A stretch of 48,712 nucleotides of DNA from Nonomuraea longispora (GCF_004348345.1 NZ_SMJZ01000041.1:1-48712), one strand, 5' to 3'; positions 23,963 to 32,561 are shown, counted from the stretch's first letter. Numbers and translations: made by a program. The notes: generated by a model not told the origin, from the sequence alone.

Positions 23963-24758
23963 TTCACCGACGGAAAGCAACCAGCCCCATCGGCTCCGTC
24001 AGGTCGCCGAGTCGTTCGGCACCGACGCCGAACGCTACGACCGCACCCGCCCGCGCTACCCTGACGCCCTGGTCGAGCGGATCGTCGCCGCCGGCCCCGG
24101 GCCGCTCCTCCTCGACGTCGGCAGCGGCACCGGCATCGCCGCCCGCCAGTTTCAGGCCGCCGGATGCCAGGTGCTCGGCGTCGAGCCCGACCCGCGCATG
24201 GCCGCCCTGGCCAGGCAGACCGGGGTCGAGACCGAGGTGTCGACGTTCGAGGACTGGGACCCGGCGGGCCGCACCTTTGACACGGTCGCCGCCGCGCAGG
24301 CCTGGCACTGGGTCGACCCGGTCGCGGGCGCCGCCCAGGCCGCGCGGGTGCTGCGTCCCGGAGGACGGCTGGCGCTGTTCTGGAACGCGTTCCAGCCTCC
24401 CCCCGACCTGGCCGAGGCCTTCGCCGCGATCTATCGCCGGGTGCTGCCCGAGACGCCGGTCCACGACCCCACGAAGCCCCTCACCGAGGCGTACTCCGCG
24501 ATGTGCGACACGGCCACGGACGGGATGCGCCAGGCAGGCGCATTCGGCGAACCGGAGCGGTGGCACTTCGACTGGGAGCACACCTACACCCGGGACGAGT
24601 GGCTGGACCAGACCCCCACACACGGAGGCAACAACCGGCTCCCGGCCGCCGAACTGGACGAGGTGTTGTCCGGCATGGGGGCCGCGATCGACGCGGTGGG
24701 CGGCGCCTTCACGATGCACTACACCGCCGTGGTGGTCACCGCGGCACGGACCGCCTGA
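23955..24758 (+). CDS. Class I SAM-dependent methyltransferase
   Basis: A 267-residue enzyme with SAM motif I LLLDVGSGTGIAARQF (about 50-65), the acidic residue after strand 2 in VLGVEPDPRMAAL, and motif region AAQAWHWVDP then RVLRPGGRLALFWN. The QAWHWVDP segment is typical of the Methyltransf_11 group. No Shine-Dalgarno, since the start lies inside the operator. Substrate unknown; control by the divergent TetR suggests detoxification or modification of the TetR ligand. Confidence 0.92.
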   Translation: MPTSPTESNQPHRLRQVAESFGTDAERYDRTRPRYPDALVERIVAAGPGPLLLDVGSGTGIAARQFQAAGCQVLGVEPDPRMAALARQTGVETEVSTFEDWDPAGRTFDTVAAAQAWHWVDPVAGAAQAARVLRPGGRLALFWNAFQPPPDLAEAFAAIYRRVLPETPVHDPTKPLTEAYSAMCDTATDGMRQAGAFGEPERWHFDWEHTYTRDEWLDQTPTHGGNNRLPAAELDEVLSGMGAAIDAVGGAFTMHYTAVVVTAARTA

Positions 24759-24762
24759 CGAC

Positions 24763-25029
24763 TCAGGGCCGTGCCAGGAACCCGGCGAGAAGGTCGCGGC
24801 CGCTCTGAAGATCGTCGATGCGCCGGTCCATGGTCGCCAGTTCGCCGTTCAGGATGTCCCACAACTCGGCGCACCACTCGATGTCGGGACGCTCGCCCCT
24901 TGACGCTGACCGGCGGTCGGGTAGAGGCGGACCGCTTCACCCCCGGCAAGGCCGGAGCACTGCGGACCAACCCGAGCGCAGTAGGCGGGTGCTGACCCCG
25001 GTGCGCCGGGACAACTCACCGATCAGCAT
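24763..25029 (-). pseudogene. MerR-family regulator remnant with internal deletion
   Basis: The first 18 codons, MLIGELSRRTGVSTRLLR, are the classic MerR helix-turn-helix start. The end reads ERPDIEWCAELWDILNGELA then TMDRRIDDLQSGRDLLAGFL, a MerR C-terminal coiled coil. Between them only about 30 codons remain instead of roughly 70, with a stop codon in frame. The wing and dimer helix start are missing. It accounts for most of the gap between the methyltransferase and the aminotransferase. Confidence 0.72.
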
Positions 25030-25113
25030 GCGGGTTGGCCTTTCCATCGATGTGAGGCCGTAACGTCGCCGTTGTCACGGACATTCCATCTGTTGAGCAT
25101 GCTGGAGCGACGT

Positions 25114-25917
25114 ATGTCTTCCTTCGTTGTCCACCGCGACGGCCACGCGGCGAGCGCCGGCGACCTGGCGCCGCTCGCCTTCGCCGGCTACGCCCACTTC
25201 ACCGCCATGCAGGTGCGTGGCGGCCGGGTGCGGGGGCTCGACCTCCACCTGGAACGGCTGCGCTCCGCCTCGCTGGAGCTGCTCGGCCGGGCCGTGCCCG
25301 ACGACCGCGTACGCGCCTGCCTGCGGGCGGCGCTCCGGGCGGGCCCCGCGGACCTGTCCTTGCGGGCCACGGTGTACCCCCCTGCCGGCGACTTCACCGT
25401 GGCGTCGGCCGAGGAGGAGCCGGAGCTGCTCGTACGCACCGGGCCCCCCGCGACCGGCCCGGCGGGGCCGCTCGCCCTGGCGGCCTTCGAGCACGAACGG
25501 TTCCTGCCGGCCGTCAAGCAGGTCGGGGAGGCGGCCAAGACGTACTACCTCCGCCAGGCCGTCGCCCGCGGCTTCGACGACGCCGCCTTCGTCGACCGGC
25601 GGGGGCGGCTCAGCGAGGGCTCGATCTGGAACCTGGCCTTCTGGGACGGCTCGGGGGTGGTGTGGCCCGAGGCGGAGATGCTGGTGGGGACCACGATGGG
25701 CATCGTACGCAGGCAGCTCGACCGCCTCGGCGTGCCCCAGCGCGTCGAGGAGGTCGGGCTCGCGGACCTGTCGTCGCTGGCGGGCGCGGTGGTGCTGAAC
25801 TCGTGGACGCCGGGCCTGGCCGTGCACCGGATCGGCGCCGCGTCCCTGCCAGTGGCGCCGTCCTTCGTGAAGGTGCTGCACGAGGCGTACGAGGCCGAAC
25901 CGCTCACCGCGCCGTAG
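25114..25917 (+). CDS. Class IV aminotransferase (PLP, aminodeoxychorismate lyase-like)
   Basis: A 267-residue fold-type IV PLP enzyme. It shows DLHLERLRSASLELLG, the lysine region AVKQVGEAAKTYYLRQAVAR, then GFDDAAFVDRRGRLSEGSIW with NLAFWDG, and LVGTTMGIVRRQL for phosphate binding. GRLSEGSIWN is the family's hallmark. The ATG at 25114 is chosen because GGAG lies six bases before it; two earlier Met codons (25072, 25099) lack such a site. It may act on branched-chain or aromatic amino acids or as a 4-amino-4-deoxychorismate lyase. Confidence 0.87.
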   Translation: MSSFVVHRDGHAASAGDLAPLAFAGYAHFTAMQVRGGRVRGLDLHLERLRSASLELLGRAVPDDRVRACLRAALRAGPADLSLRATVYPPAGDFTVASAEEEPELLVRTGPPATGPAGPLALAAFEHERFLPAVKQVGEAAKTYYLRQAVARGFDDAAFVDRRGRLSEGSIWNLAFWDGSGVVWPEAEMLVGTTMGIVRRQLDRLGVPQRVEEVGLADLSSLAGAVVLNSWTPGLAVHRIGAASLPVAPSFVKVLHEAYEAEPLTAP

Positions 25918-25982
25918 CGCCCCGTCGGTCGTCCGTGCCGCCACGGCCCCGGGGTCGGGCCGAAGTGCGGATGGCCTTGTGA

Positions 25983-26207
25983 TCACGTGCGCGGGGGCGA
26001 CGCCCTGACGGCCCTGTTCCAGGCCAGCAGTACCGGGGTGCCCAGGCCGAACGAGGCGGCGTACGGCACCGCGATCGCCTCGGGGATGACGTGGAAGCCC
26101 GACAGCATGGCCAGGCCGAGCAGGCTGCGCAACGCGCGATGCCCGGCCACCAGCCGCAGCCCGCCGAGGAGGGCCGCAGCCGGGGTTGTAGTAGCCACCA
26201 CCGTCAC
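25983..26207 (-). pseudogene. MFS transporter fragment
   Basis: A 74-codon ORF whose GTG overlaps the stop of the upstream membrane protein gene (GTGA). The sequence LLGGLRLVAGHRALRSLLGL then AIAVPYAASFGLG looks like one internal stretch of an MFS transporter, around transmembrane helix 7, against more than 400 residues for a whole one. Both ends of the transporter are missing. It could still be translated by coupling. Confidence 0.6.
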
Positions 26208-27283
26208 CTCGCCGGGACCTCCTGCCCCGTCGCCGGGGCGCAGTGGCGGCAGGGCCGCCGGCGGCGCAGCCCGTAGGCGCACGCGGCGGCGGCGAGCGCG
26301 GCGCCCCAGACGATCCAGAGCACGCCGGGCCCGTTCATGGCCCACGTCCGGCCGGCGTCGAAGCCCATGCGCAGGTTCATCAGGCCGGCCGGGATCGCGG
26401 CGAGCGCCACGAGGGACGCCGGGACGACCGCGAGCGCCGGCGGCACACGTTCGCCCGCCCTGAACCAGATCCAGCGCGGGTAGACCTCCCCCCACCTGCG
26501 GATCAGGCCGTGGGTCAGGACTGCCCCGCCGATCGAGGCGAGGGCGCAGCCGAGTCCCACCTCCGCCATGCCGGGCGTCTCCCGCATCATGCGGAGGAAG
26601 TCGTCGGAGATGCCGAGCGGGATCCCGAGGTACCAGGCGATCCTCGTGATCTCGTACGGCACGGGCGCGGCGCACGCGACGTACACGGCCCACCGGCCCC
26701 AGCGGCGCGTGGCCTCCGGCGTCGTCCAGCGCCCGGCGTCCTTGCCGCCCCTGCCGCAGTGCGCGCAGGCCCGGCGGGTCCGGCGCTGGTGGGCGAGGGT
26801 GGCCAGGGCCCAGAGCACCCCGCCGGCGAACATGATGATCAGGTTGACCCGGTGCCAGTACAGGATGTCCCCGATGCCCTCCTGCGGACCGGGAACCCCG
26901 GTGAAGGCGAACACCAGCAGGAACGGAGCGAAGGCGACCAGCACGAGGAGGGTGTAGTCCTGGACCACCAGGGCGAGCGTGCCGGCCAGGGTCCACCCGA
27001 GGACGAGCAGCATCGTGCGCGCACGCCCCCATCGCCGGGCCATGGCCAGCGCGGCCGCCACGCCGACCAGCCCGGCGGCGGCCATGACCGGCGCGACCGA
27101 CCCTGCCTGGCTGCCCTCCAGGATCGACCCCGTCGCCCGGTCGTCCTCGACGGGCGCGAACGGGAACCCGCCGCCGCCCAAGGCCCAGTAGAGCCCCAGC
27201 GCCCCATAGAGCGCCGACCACCCGGCCGCCGCGTACGCGGACCAGGCGGGCCAGCTCGCCAGAAGGCGGTACACGTGCCTCAT
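26204..27283 (-). CDS. Polytopic membrane protein of unknown function
   Basis: A 359-residue protein with about nine hydrophobic segments, e.g. MAAAGLVGVAAALAMA, MLLVLGWTLAGTLALVV, LLVLVAFAPFLLVFAF and LIIMFAGGVLWALATLAH. A cytoplasmic loop has a CAHC pair and the C-terminus a CRHC pair, which could bind metal. ATG at 27283, with an upstream GTG possible. It is divergent from the sensor kinase gene; the 154-bp gap should hold both promoters, so it may be a target of that two-component system. Family not recognised. Confidence 0.8.
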   Translation of the reverse strand: MRHVYRLLASWPAWSAYAAAGWSALYGALGLYWALGGGGFPFAPVEDDRATGSILEGSQAGSVAPVMAAAGLVGVAAALAMARRWGRARTMLLVLGWTLAGTLALVVQDYTLLVLVAFAPFLLVFAFTGVPGPQEGIGDILYWHRVNLIIMFAGGVLWALATLAHQRRTRRACAHCGRGGKDAGRWTTPEATRRWGRWAVYVACAAPVPYEITRIAWYLGIPLGISDDFLRMMRETPGMAEVGLGCALASIGGAVLTHGLIRRWGEVYPRWIWFRAGERVPPALAVVPASLVALAAIPAGLMNLRMGFDAGRTWAMNGPGVLWIVWGAALAAAACAYGLRRRRPCRHCAPATGQEVPAR

Positions 27284-27437
27284 CACACCCCCACTGTCTC
27301 GATCACGTCCCTGACCAGCTTCGGGGCGACGAGGCGGGCCGCCCATGGGCCGGCCGGCACGGCGGCGTACGGGTTCGGGCGCGGAATGTGCCGTTCGGCA
27401 CAGGTGGAGTGCGGGGCTGGATGTCTAAGCTCGGGAT

Positions 27438-28559
27438 GTGCGTGCGGGAAGAGCCTTGTGGTGGCGTCAGCGGGCCGCGGCGGTCACGGGCGCGGCCGGC
27501 GTGGTGTCGCTGACCGCGACCGCCGGCCTGCTGCTGCTCGGGCGGGAGCACCGGCAGGACGCCCCCGCCGGCGGCTGGCTGCTCGGCGAGTCCGCCGCCC
27601 TGCTCGTCCTGATCATGGTGACGGTTCGCGTCGCGCCCGCCCGTCACGCCCTGCTCTCCGTGGGGCCGGCGGGCGTCGCCCTGCCGGTCCTCCTGCTGCG
27701 TTTCGGCACGGGGCCGCCGACTCTGGCTGCGGTGGCCGGCTTCGCCGTCTGGGTGCTGTCCGCGCTGCTCGCGGCCATGGTCGGGCTCTATCTGCGTTCG
27801 CTGGACGAGCGGCGGGCCCGTTCCGTGCGAGCGGCCCGCCAGGCGCAGCGCGCGCAGCTCGCCCAGGACCTGCACGACTTCGTGGCTCACGACGTCAGCG
27901 AGATGCTCGCCCAGGCCCAGGCCGGCCAGATCCTCGCCGAGCAGGACCCGCGGCAGTCGGCGTCGGTGTTCCGGCGCATCGAGCACGCCGCGCAGCAGGC
28001 CCTGGCGTCGATGGACCGCACCGTGCGGATGTTGCACGAGGACGACCTCGCCGCCGAGCAGCCGGCTCACCGCACGCCGCTGCCCGGCCTGGCCGGTCTG
28101 AGGGAGCTGGCCGGCAGGTTCTCGTCGTCGGGCTCCGCGACGGTCCATCTCGACGTCGACGCGGCGGACGGCGTGCCCCGGGAGGTGGCCGCGACTGCTT
28201 ACCGGGTCGTCGTCGAGTCGCTGACCAACGTACGCCGGCACGCCGTGACGGCGAGCCGGGTGGAGGTGAGCGTCCGTCGCACCCCGGCCGGCGACGCCCT
28301 GGAGGTCACCGTGACCGACGACGCCACCACCGGGCCCGCGCCCAGTGGCGTGACCCGTGGCGTGACCCACGGCGGGCTCCACGGCGGGCTCCACGACGGG
28401 CTCCACGACGGGGGCCGTGGCCTGGCGGGTCTGGCGGAACGGGTCGAAGCGCTCGGCGGCACGCTGACCGCCGGCCCGCATGCTCCGTGCGGATGGCGCG
28501 TCGCCGCCACCTTTCCGCTGGCGTCCGCGCCCTTACCCACCCGGCAGGCCCGCGCATGA
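27438..28559 (+). CDS. Sensor histidine kinase (HisKA_3 type)
   Basis: A 373-residue kinase. Three or four hydrophobic segments lie between residues 12 and 117. The phosphoacceptor His146 is in QLAQDLHDFVAHDVSEMLAQ, the N-box is VVVESLTNVRRHA and the ATP-binding end is GRGLAGLAERVEALGGTL. The ATP lid (304-325) is expanded by a 12-bp repeat. GTG start at 27438. It overlaps the response regulator gene in ATGA, so the two form a NarL-type two-component system. Signal unknown. Confidence 0.92.
   Translation: MRAGRALWWRQRAAAVTGAAGVVSLTATAGLLLLGREHRQDAPAGGWLLGESAALLVLIMVTVRVAPARHALLSVGPAGVALPVLLLRFGTGPPTLAAVAGFAVWVLSALLAAMVGLYLRSLDERRARSVRAARQAQRAQLAQDLHDFVAHDVSEMLAQAQAGQILAEQDPRQSASVFRRIEHAAQQALASMDRTVRMLHEDDLAAEQPAHRTPLPGLAGLRELAGRFSSSGSATVHLDVDAADGVPREVAATAYRVVVESLTNVRRHAVTASRVEVSVRRTPAGDALEVTVTDDATTGPAPSGVTRGVTHGGLHGGLHDGLHDGGRGLAGLAERVEALGGTLTAGPHAPCGWRVAATFPLASAPLPTRQARA
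28347..28412 (+). repeat. 12-bp tandem repeat in the kinase ATP lid
   Basis: Five and a half units of 12 bp: GGCGTGACCCGT, GGCGTGACCCAC, GGCGGGCTCCAC twice, GACGGGCTCCAC and a half unit. They encode GVTR-GVTH-GGLH-GGLH-DGLH-DG. The length is a multiple of three, so repeat number can change without breaking the gene. Confidence 0.88.
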
Positions 28560-29215
28560 ACCTCAGGCCGACGCGGATCCTGATCGCCGACGATCAGGAG
28601 AACATCCGCCATGCGTTCCGGATCATTCTCGACAGCCAGCCCGACATGACCGTCGTGGCCGAGGCCGCGTGCGGCGCCACCGCGCTCGAACAGGCCCGTC
28701 ACCTGCGCCCGGACGTCGTGCTCGCCGACATCCGCATGCCCGGGGTCGACGGGCTCGAAGTGACCCGCCGGCTCGCCGGGCCCGACGTGGCCGACCCCAT
28801 GCGCGTGGTGGTCGTCACCACGTTCGACCTCGACGAGTACGTCTACAGCGCGCTGCGCAACGGCGCCTGCGGCTTCCTGCTCAAACGCTCGGGCCCGACG
28901 CTGCTGGCCGAGGCCGTGCGCGCCGCGATGTCCGGTGAGACCCTCATCAGCCCGCAGGTCACCGTGCGCCTCCTGCGGCACCTGCTGCCGCCCCCGGCCA
29001 GGGCGGCGCGCGGGGAGCCGCCACTCACCGGGCGCGAGCTGCAGATCGCCCGGCTGGTCGCCCGCGGCCGGACCAACGCCGAGATCGCCGCCGCCCTGTT
29101 CATCTCTCCCGGCACGGTCAAGAACCACGTCGCCGGCATCCAGCGCAAGCTGGGCACCCGCAACCGCGTGGACATCGCCGTCTGGGCCTGGGAGAGCGGC
29201 GCCGTCACGCCCTAG
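28556..29215 (+). CDS. NarL/LuxR-type response regulator
   Basis: A 219-residue response regulator. The receiver domain has the acidic pair in ILIADDQ, the phosphoacceptor Asp58 in DVVLADIRMPGVDGL, the Thr in VVVTTFDLDEYVY and the Lys in GFLLKRSGP. A linker and a LuxR helix-turn-helix follow (LTGRELQIARLVARGRTNAE, then LFISPGTVKNHVAGIQRKLG). It is translationally coupled to the kinase. Confidence 0.94.
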   Translation: MNLRPTRILIADDQENIRHAFRIILDSQPDMTVVAEAACGATALEQARHLRPDVVLADIRMPGVDGLEVTRRLAGPDVADPMRVVVVTTFDLDEYVYSALRNGACGFLLKRSGPTLLAEAVRAAMSGETLISPQVTVRLLRHLLPPPARAARGEPPLTGRELQIARLVARGRTNAEIAAALFISPGTVKNHVAGIQRKLGTRNRVDIAVWAWESGAVTP

Positions 29216-29390
29216 CCGCCACCGCTTCGAGGTGGACGAGCACCGACTGGTCGGGGAAGAGCGGCGGCACGGCGATGCCCGCGGCGTGCCAGGCTCGGCC
29301 GATGTGGTGATCGAGGCGGACGACTTCCGCGAATGGGCGCGCGGCGGGGCCGTGGTGGCCGTCCAGAGCTTCGTGACCGGCAGCGACTAG
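29216..29390 (+). other. Unrecognised open stretch, possible gene fragment
   Basis: The region between the response regulator and the TetR gene has an open frame ending in TAG at 29390 that reads FEVDEHRLVGEERRHGDARG then SADVVIEADDFREWARGG. It has protein-like composition but no start with a ribosome site. It may be the tail of a lost gene. Confidence 0.25.
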
Positions 29391-30061
29391 GGAGCCCCCT
29401 GCGGGCGGAGCGCGTCGATGACGAGGTCGAGCAGCCGGCCCGTCTGCTCCCACCTGTCGCTCGCGGCCGTGGACAGGAACACCCCGAGGAGCATCGCGGT
29501 GACGTCATCGGCATCGACGTCCGCGCGGAGCGTGCCCGCCTGAGCGCCACCGGCGAGGATCGTTCCGATCGCGGCGGTGATGCGCTCCCTGGTCGTCGGC
29601 GTCGCGATCCGCCCGGAGGCCCAGCCGGCGCGCAGCGTGTCGACCATCCCGCGTTTCGTGGCGACGAACGCCGCGTAGCGGTTCATCCACTCACGGAGTG
29701 CGACCTCGGGCGTGAACTCGTCGAGCAGGGTCGCGGCGCTCGCGGTGACGTCGTCGAGCTCGGCGGAGTAGACGGCCTCGACGAGCGCCTCGCGGGTGGG
29801 GAAGTGGCGATAGAGCGTGCCGATGCCGACGCCGGCGTCCCGGGCGATGCCTTCGAGCGACACGGTGTCCTCGGCGGCTGCGAAGGCGGCCCGCGCGACG
29901 GCGAGCAGCTTCCCGCGGTTGCGCCGGGCATGGGCGCGAACAGGCCTGTCGGGTCGGCCGGCGGGGTCAGCGCGGTCGACGGGGTTGCGGCGGTCGGCGG
30001 GGTCGGGGCGGTCGGGCTGGTTCGTTCGCGCCGCGGACGGCGTGGTTTCGGGAGAAGTCAA
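29387..30061 (-). CDS. TetR-family transcriptional regulator
   Basis: A 224-residue regulator with a disordered charged N-terminal 40 residues, then a helix-turn-helix (VSLEGIARDAGVGIGTLYRH, then FPTREALVEAVYSAEL) and a SBP-domain type C-terminus (GTLRADVDADDVTAMLLGVF). It starts at a TTG next to the operators, with GGAGG inside an operator as possible ribosome site. It faces the aldo/keto reductase gene across 86 bp holding two palindromes. Confidence 0.92.
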   Translation of the reverse strand: MTSPETTPSAARTNQPDRPDPADRRNPVDRADPAGRPDRPVRAHARRNRGKLLAVARAAFAAAEDTVSLEGIARDAGVGIGTLYRHFPTREALVEAVYSAELDDVTASAATLLDEFTPEVALREWMNRYAAFVATKRGMVDTLRAGWASGRIATPTTRERITAAIGTILAGGAQAGTLRADVDADDVTAMLLGVFLSTAASDRWEQTGRLLDLVIDALRPQGAP

Positions 30062-30079
30062 AGCGGAGGCACCTCCGAT
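30062..30079. promoter_or_regulatory. TetR operator, copy 1
   Basis: AGCGGAGG-CA-CCTCCGAT, one mismatch from a perfect palindrome, immediately upstream of the TetR start. Confidence 0.75.
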
Positions 30080-30096
30080 AGTGCTACAGTCACATT

Positions 30097-30114
30097 AGCG
30101 GAGGAGCCTCCGCT
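30097..30114. promoter_or_regulatory. TetR operator, copy 2
   Basis: AGCGGAGG-AG-CCTCCGCT, a perfect 18-bp palindrome. Its centre is 35 bp from copy 1. The hexamer TACAGT between them (30085-30090) is a fair -10 for the reductase gene. Confidence 0.78.
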
Positions 30115-30147
30115 TTCTGGCCATCCACACGAGGACGGACTTCCATC

Positions 30148-31086
30148 ATGCCCACCGGCACCTCATCGTCCGACGTCACGGCCACCGGCGTCGCGCGTCC
30201 CGGCGGCTCCGGCCGGCTCGCCGGCCACACCGTCTCCCGCGTCGGCTTCGGCGCGATGCAGCTCGAACGCCTGCACGGTGACCGCGGCGCCGCCGTCACG
30301 CTGCTCCGCCGCGCCGTCGAGCTCGGCGTCGACCACATGGACACGGCCCAGTTCTACGGGAACGGCTACGTCAACAAGCTCATCCGCGACACGATCCGCC
30401 CCGAGGACGGCGTCGTCGTCGTGACCAAGATCGGCGCCGACCCCGACCCCGACGGCCCCCTCCCGCTCCGAGCCGCGCAGCGCCCCGAAGAGCTCCGGGC
30501 CGGCGTCGAGGACAACCTCAGGAGCCTCGGCGTCGACCAGCTTCCCGTCGTGAACCTCCGGCGGCTCGACATCGGTCCGGGCATCCAACCCGCGGGCGAC
30601 CAGGTGGTCGACCTCGACGACCAGCTCGCGGTCATGACCGCGATGCGCGACGAAGGCAAGATCGGCGCGTTCGGGCTGGGCAGCGTGACCGCCGACGGGC
30701 TGCGCAGGGCGATCCCGGCGGGCATCGCCTGCGTGCAGAACGCGTACAGCCTCGTGACCCGCGACGACCAGGACCTCGTCGAGCTCTGCGCGGAGGAGGG
30801 GATCGCCTGGGTGCCGTTCTTCCCGCTCGGCGGCGCGTTCCCGCAGATGCCGAAGGTGGCCGAGGAGCCGGCGGTGCGCGACGTGGCCGCGTCCATCGGC
30901 TGCACCCCGTCGCAGCTCGGCCTCGCCTGGCTCCTCCGGCACGCCCCGAACGTGCTGCTCATACCCGGCACGGCCAACCCGGCCCACCTTGAGGCGAACG
31001 TGGCCGCGGGAGCCATCACGCTCGACGACGCGACCCTGGCCACGCTGGACGCCGTACCGTCGCGCTCCGCCGACATACGGCTCTGA
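30148..31086 (+). CDS. Aldo/keto reductase
   Basis: A 312-residue TIM-barrel oxidoreductase using NADPH. It has GFGAMQLE, the catalytic Asp and Tyr in DHMDTAQFYGNGYVN, and the catalytic Lys in VVVVTKIGAD. The fourth tetrad residue, normally His in a LxxxH strand, lies in VVNLRRLDIG and is not His, a known variation in some bacterial subfamilies. The C-terminus has LIPGTANPAHLEANV for cofactor phosphate. Controlled in all likelihood by the divergent TetR. Confidence 0.92.
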   Translation: MPTGTSSSDVTATGVARPGGSGRLAGHTVSRVGFGAMQLERLHGDRGAAVTLLRRAVELGVDHMDTAQFYGNGYVNKLIRDTIRPEDGVVVVTKIGADPDPDGPLPLRAAQRPEELRAGVEDNLRSLGVDQLPVVNLRRLDIGPGIQPAGDQVVDLDDQLAVMTAMRDEGKIGAFGLGSVTADGLRRAIPAGIACVQNAYSLVTRDDQDLVELCAEEGIAWVPFFPLGGAFPQMPKVAEEPAVRDVAASIGCTPSQLGLAWLLRHAPNVLLIPGTANPAHLEANVAAGAITLDDATLATLDAVPSRSADIRL

Positions 31087-31178
31087 CGGACCACGGCTCA
31101 TCGCCCTCGCGGGCCAGAACGGTGCTCACCGGGCTGGGAGCACCGTGACGGTGTCGATCGTCAGGACGTCCCGGCCGG

Positions 31179-31940
31179 TCATGGGCGTCGGCGCGCGAGG
31201 TGCACGGTGACGTCGGCCGTGACCTCGACGGTCGCGGGCAGGACGCGTACGATCCGGCCGAACACCTCCCGCTGCTCATGGGCCGGCAGCACGAGGTAGG
31301 CCGAGACGGTCGAGAGATAGCCGACGTAGTCGCGGGCACTCATCGTGAGCCGCCGTTCCACCACGGACTGCCGGACGTCCTCGAACCATCCGGACCGCTG
31401 GAGCTCTGTGCCCGGCCACTGCATGTGCTGCTCCGGAGGCGTGCCGTCCGGCGACGGCACCTCGTCGGTGGCGAGGAACGGTGACCGCGCCGCGCGAACC
31501 GCCGCCTCCACGGCCGGGTCGGCCAACTGGACGGGGCCGCCGAACGAGGCGAACACGCCGCCCGGCTCCAGCAGCGCGACCATGCGAGGCCACCGGTTCT
31601 CCGGGTCCGTCCAGTGCAGCGCCGCCGCCGCATAGACCAGTTCGTACCGTTCGCCGGGTCGCAGGTCCTCGAAGGCGGACCGCACGGTGCCGACGTTCGC
31701 CGGCACGTGTGCGCGCAGCTCGGCGAGCATGGCCGCATCAGGCTCCGTCGCGGTGACGGTGACTCCTCGCCGGGCGAACAGACGGGTCGCCTTGCCCGTG
31801 CCGGCGCCGATTTCGAGGGCGGTCCGCACCGGCCGGCCCGCGTACGCCGTCACGAGGTCGACCAGCCGCACGGGATAACCCGGTCGGAACCGTTCGTACG
31901 CTTCCGCCATCGCCCCGAAGCTCAATGCGCGACTCGACAT
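31179..31940 (-). CDS. Class I SAM-dependent methyltransferase
   Basis: A 253-residue enzyme. Motif I is ALEIGAGTGKATRLFARRG (about 41-59), the strand-2 acid is in VTATEPDAAML, and the later motif is YAAAALHWTDPENRW then LEPGGVFASFGG. The start at 31940 is chosen for AGGA seven bases upstream. It is not closely similar by eye to the methyltransferase at 23955. It converges on the aldo/keto reductase gene. Confidence 0.9.
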   Translation of the reverse strand: MSSRALSFGAMAEAYERFRPGYPVRLVDLVTAYAGRPVRTALEIGAGTGKATRLFARRGVTVTATEPDAAMLAELRAHVPANVGTVRSAFEDLRPGERYELVYAAAALHWTDPENRWPRMVALLEPGGVFASFGGPVQLADPAVEAAVRAARSPFLATDEVPSPDGTPPEQHMQWPGTELQRSGWFEDVRQSVVERRLTMSARDYVGYLSTVSAYLVLPAHEQREVFGRIVRVLPATVEVTADVTVHLARRRP

Positions 31941-32014
31941 GCCGAGATCCTGGCACGAAACCGCCTGGGCCGCGGGCCGGGCTCGTGGTGGCGACGAAGG
32001 CTCGCCGCGCGGGT

Positions 32015-32060
32015 GGCATACCGCGGATATACCGCCGTTCCCTAACGTCGGACCGGCCGG
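32015..32060 (+). promoter_or_regulatory. Upstream element shared with 45324-45369
   Basis: The first 31 bases match the copy at 45324 at 26 positions without gaps (GGCAnACCGCnGnTATACC, then CCGTTnCCTA). It contains ATACCGC twice, 11 bp apart, then TAACGT, a possible -10. It lies 94 bp before the secreted protein's start codon. Confidence 0.5.
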
Positions 32061-32108
32061 AAAATCCACGCGGACCTATCGGGTCGCGAGAAGGAGAAGA
32101 TCGCACAC

Positions 32109-32561
32109 ATGCGGAACATCGTGGGGCGCATCGCGTCCGTGGGCACTGTCGCGCTGGCGGCGTCGGCCGCGCTCGTCATGGCGGCCTCCAGCGCCCAGGC
32201 GGCGGGTTACTGGTCGAAGGACGCGCCGAGGCACGCCACCGGCGTCGGCAACCTGACGACGAAGAGCGTCACCGTCGCCAAGAGGACCTACACGCTGCAG
32301 CTTCGCGCGGGCAAGTGGGGGGCGAACACCTACATCTGGGCCCGCGTCCCGAAGAACTCCGGGGCGAACGGCAACAATGTGTGGTTGTCGGTCTACAACC
32401 CCTCGACGAAGAAGTGGCAAAACTCGCCGTCGCAGTCGATCAAGAACACGACCTACAGCCAGGCGCACCGGGCCAAGGCCAACTGGCTGTACAAGGCCTG
32501 CACGAAGCAGCCGGGCCTCGGAGGCAGCGCCGCCAAGTGCACCAGCACCTGGAAGGTATGA
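32109..32561 (+). CDS. Small secreted protein of unknown function
   Basis: A 150-residue protein with a clear signal peptide (MRNIVGRIASVGTVALAASA, then ALVMAASSAQAAG) and cleavage after AQA. The mature 118 residues are basic and rich in Trp, Tyr, Asn and Lys (LRAGKWGANTYIWARVPKNS, then NNVWLSVYNPSTKKWQ), with two Cys near the end (YKACTKQ and AKCTSTW) that could form a disulfide. No family recognised. GAGAAGGAGAAG precedes the ATG. Confidence 0.82.
   Translation: MRNIVGRIASVGTVALAASAALVMAASSAQAAGYWSKDAPRHATGVGNLTTKSVTVAKRTYTLQLRAGKWGANTYIWARVPKNSGANGNNVWLSVYNPSTKKWQNSPSQSIKNTTYSQAHRAKANWLYKACTKQPGLGGSAAKCTSTWKV

Noticed and set aside
28347..28412. CRISPR array
   Set aside because: The 12-bp units are contiguous, have no spacers and lie in frame inside a gene. 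No array was seen elsewhere in the window.
26243..28555. A long plus-strand frame fused in front of the response regulator
   Set aside because: It runs antisense to the membrane protein and out of frame with the kinase. Only the part from ATG 28556 has response-regulator sequence.
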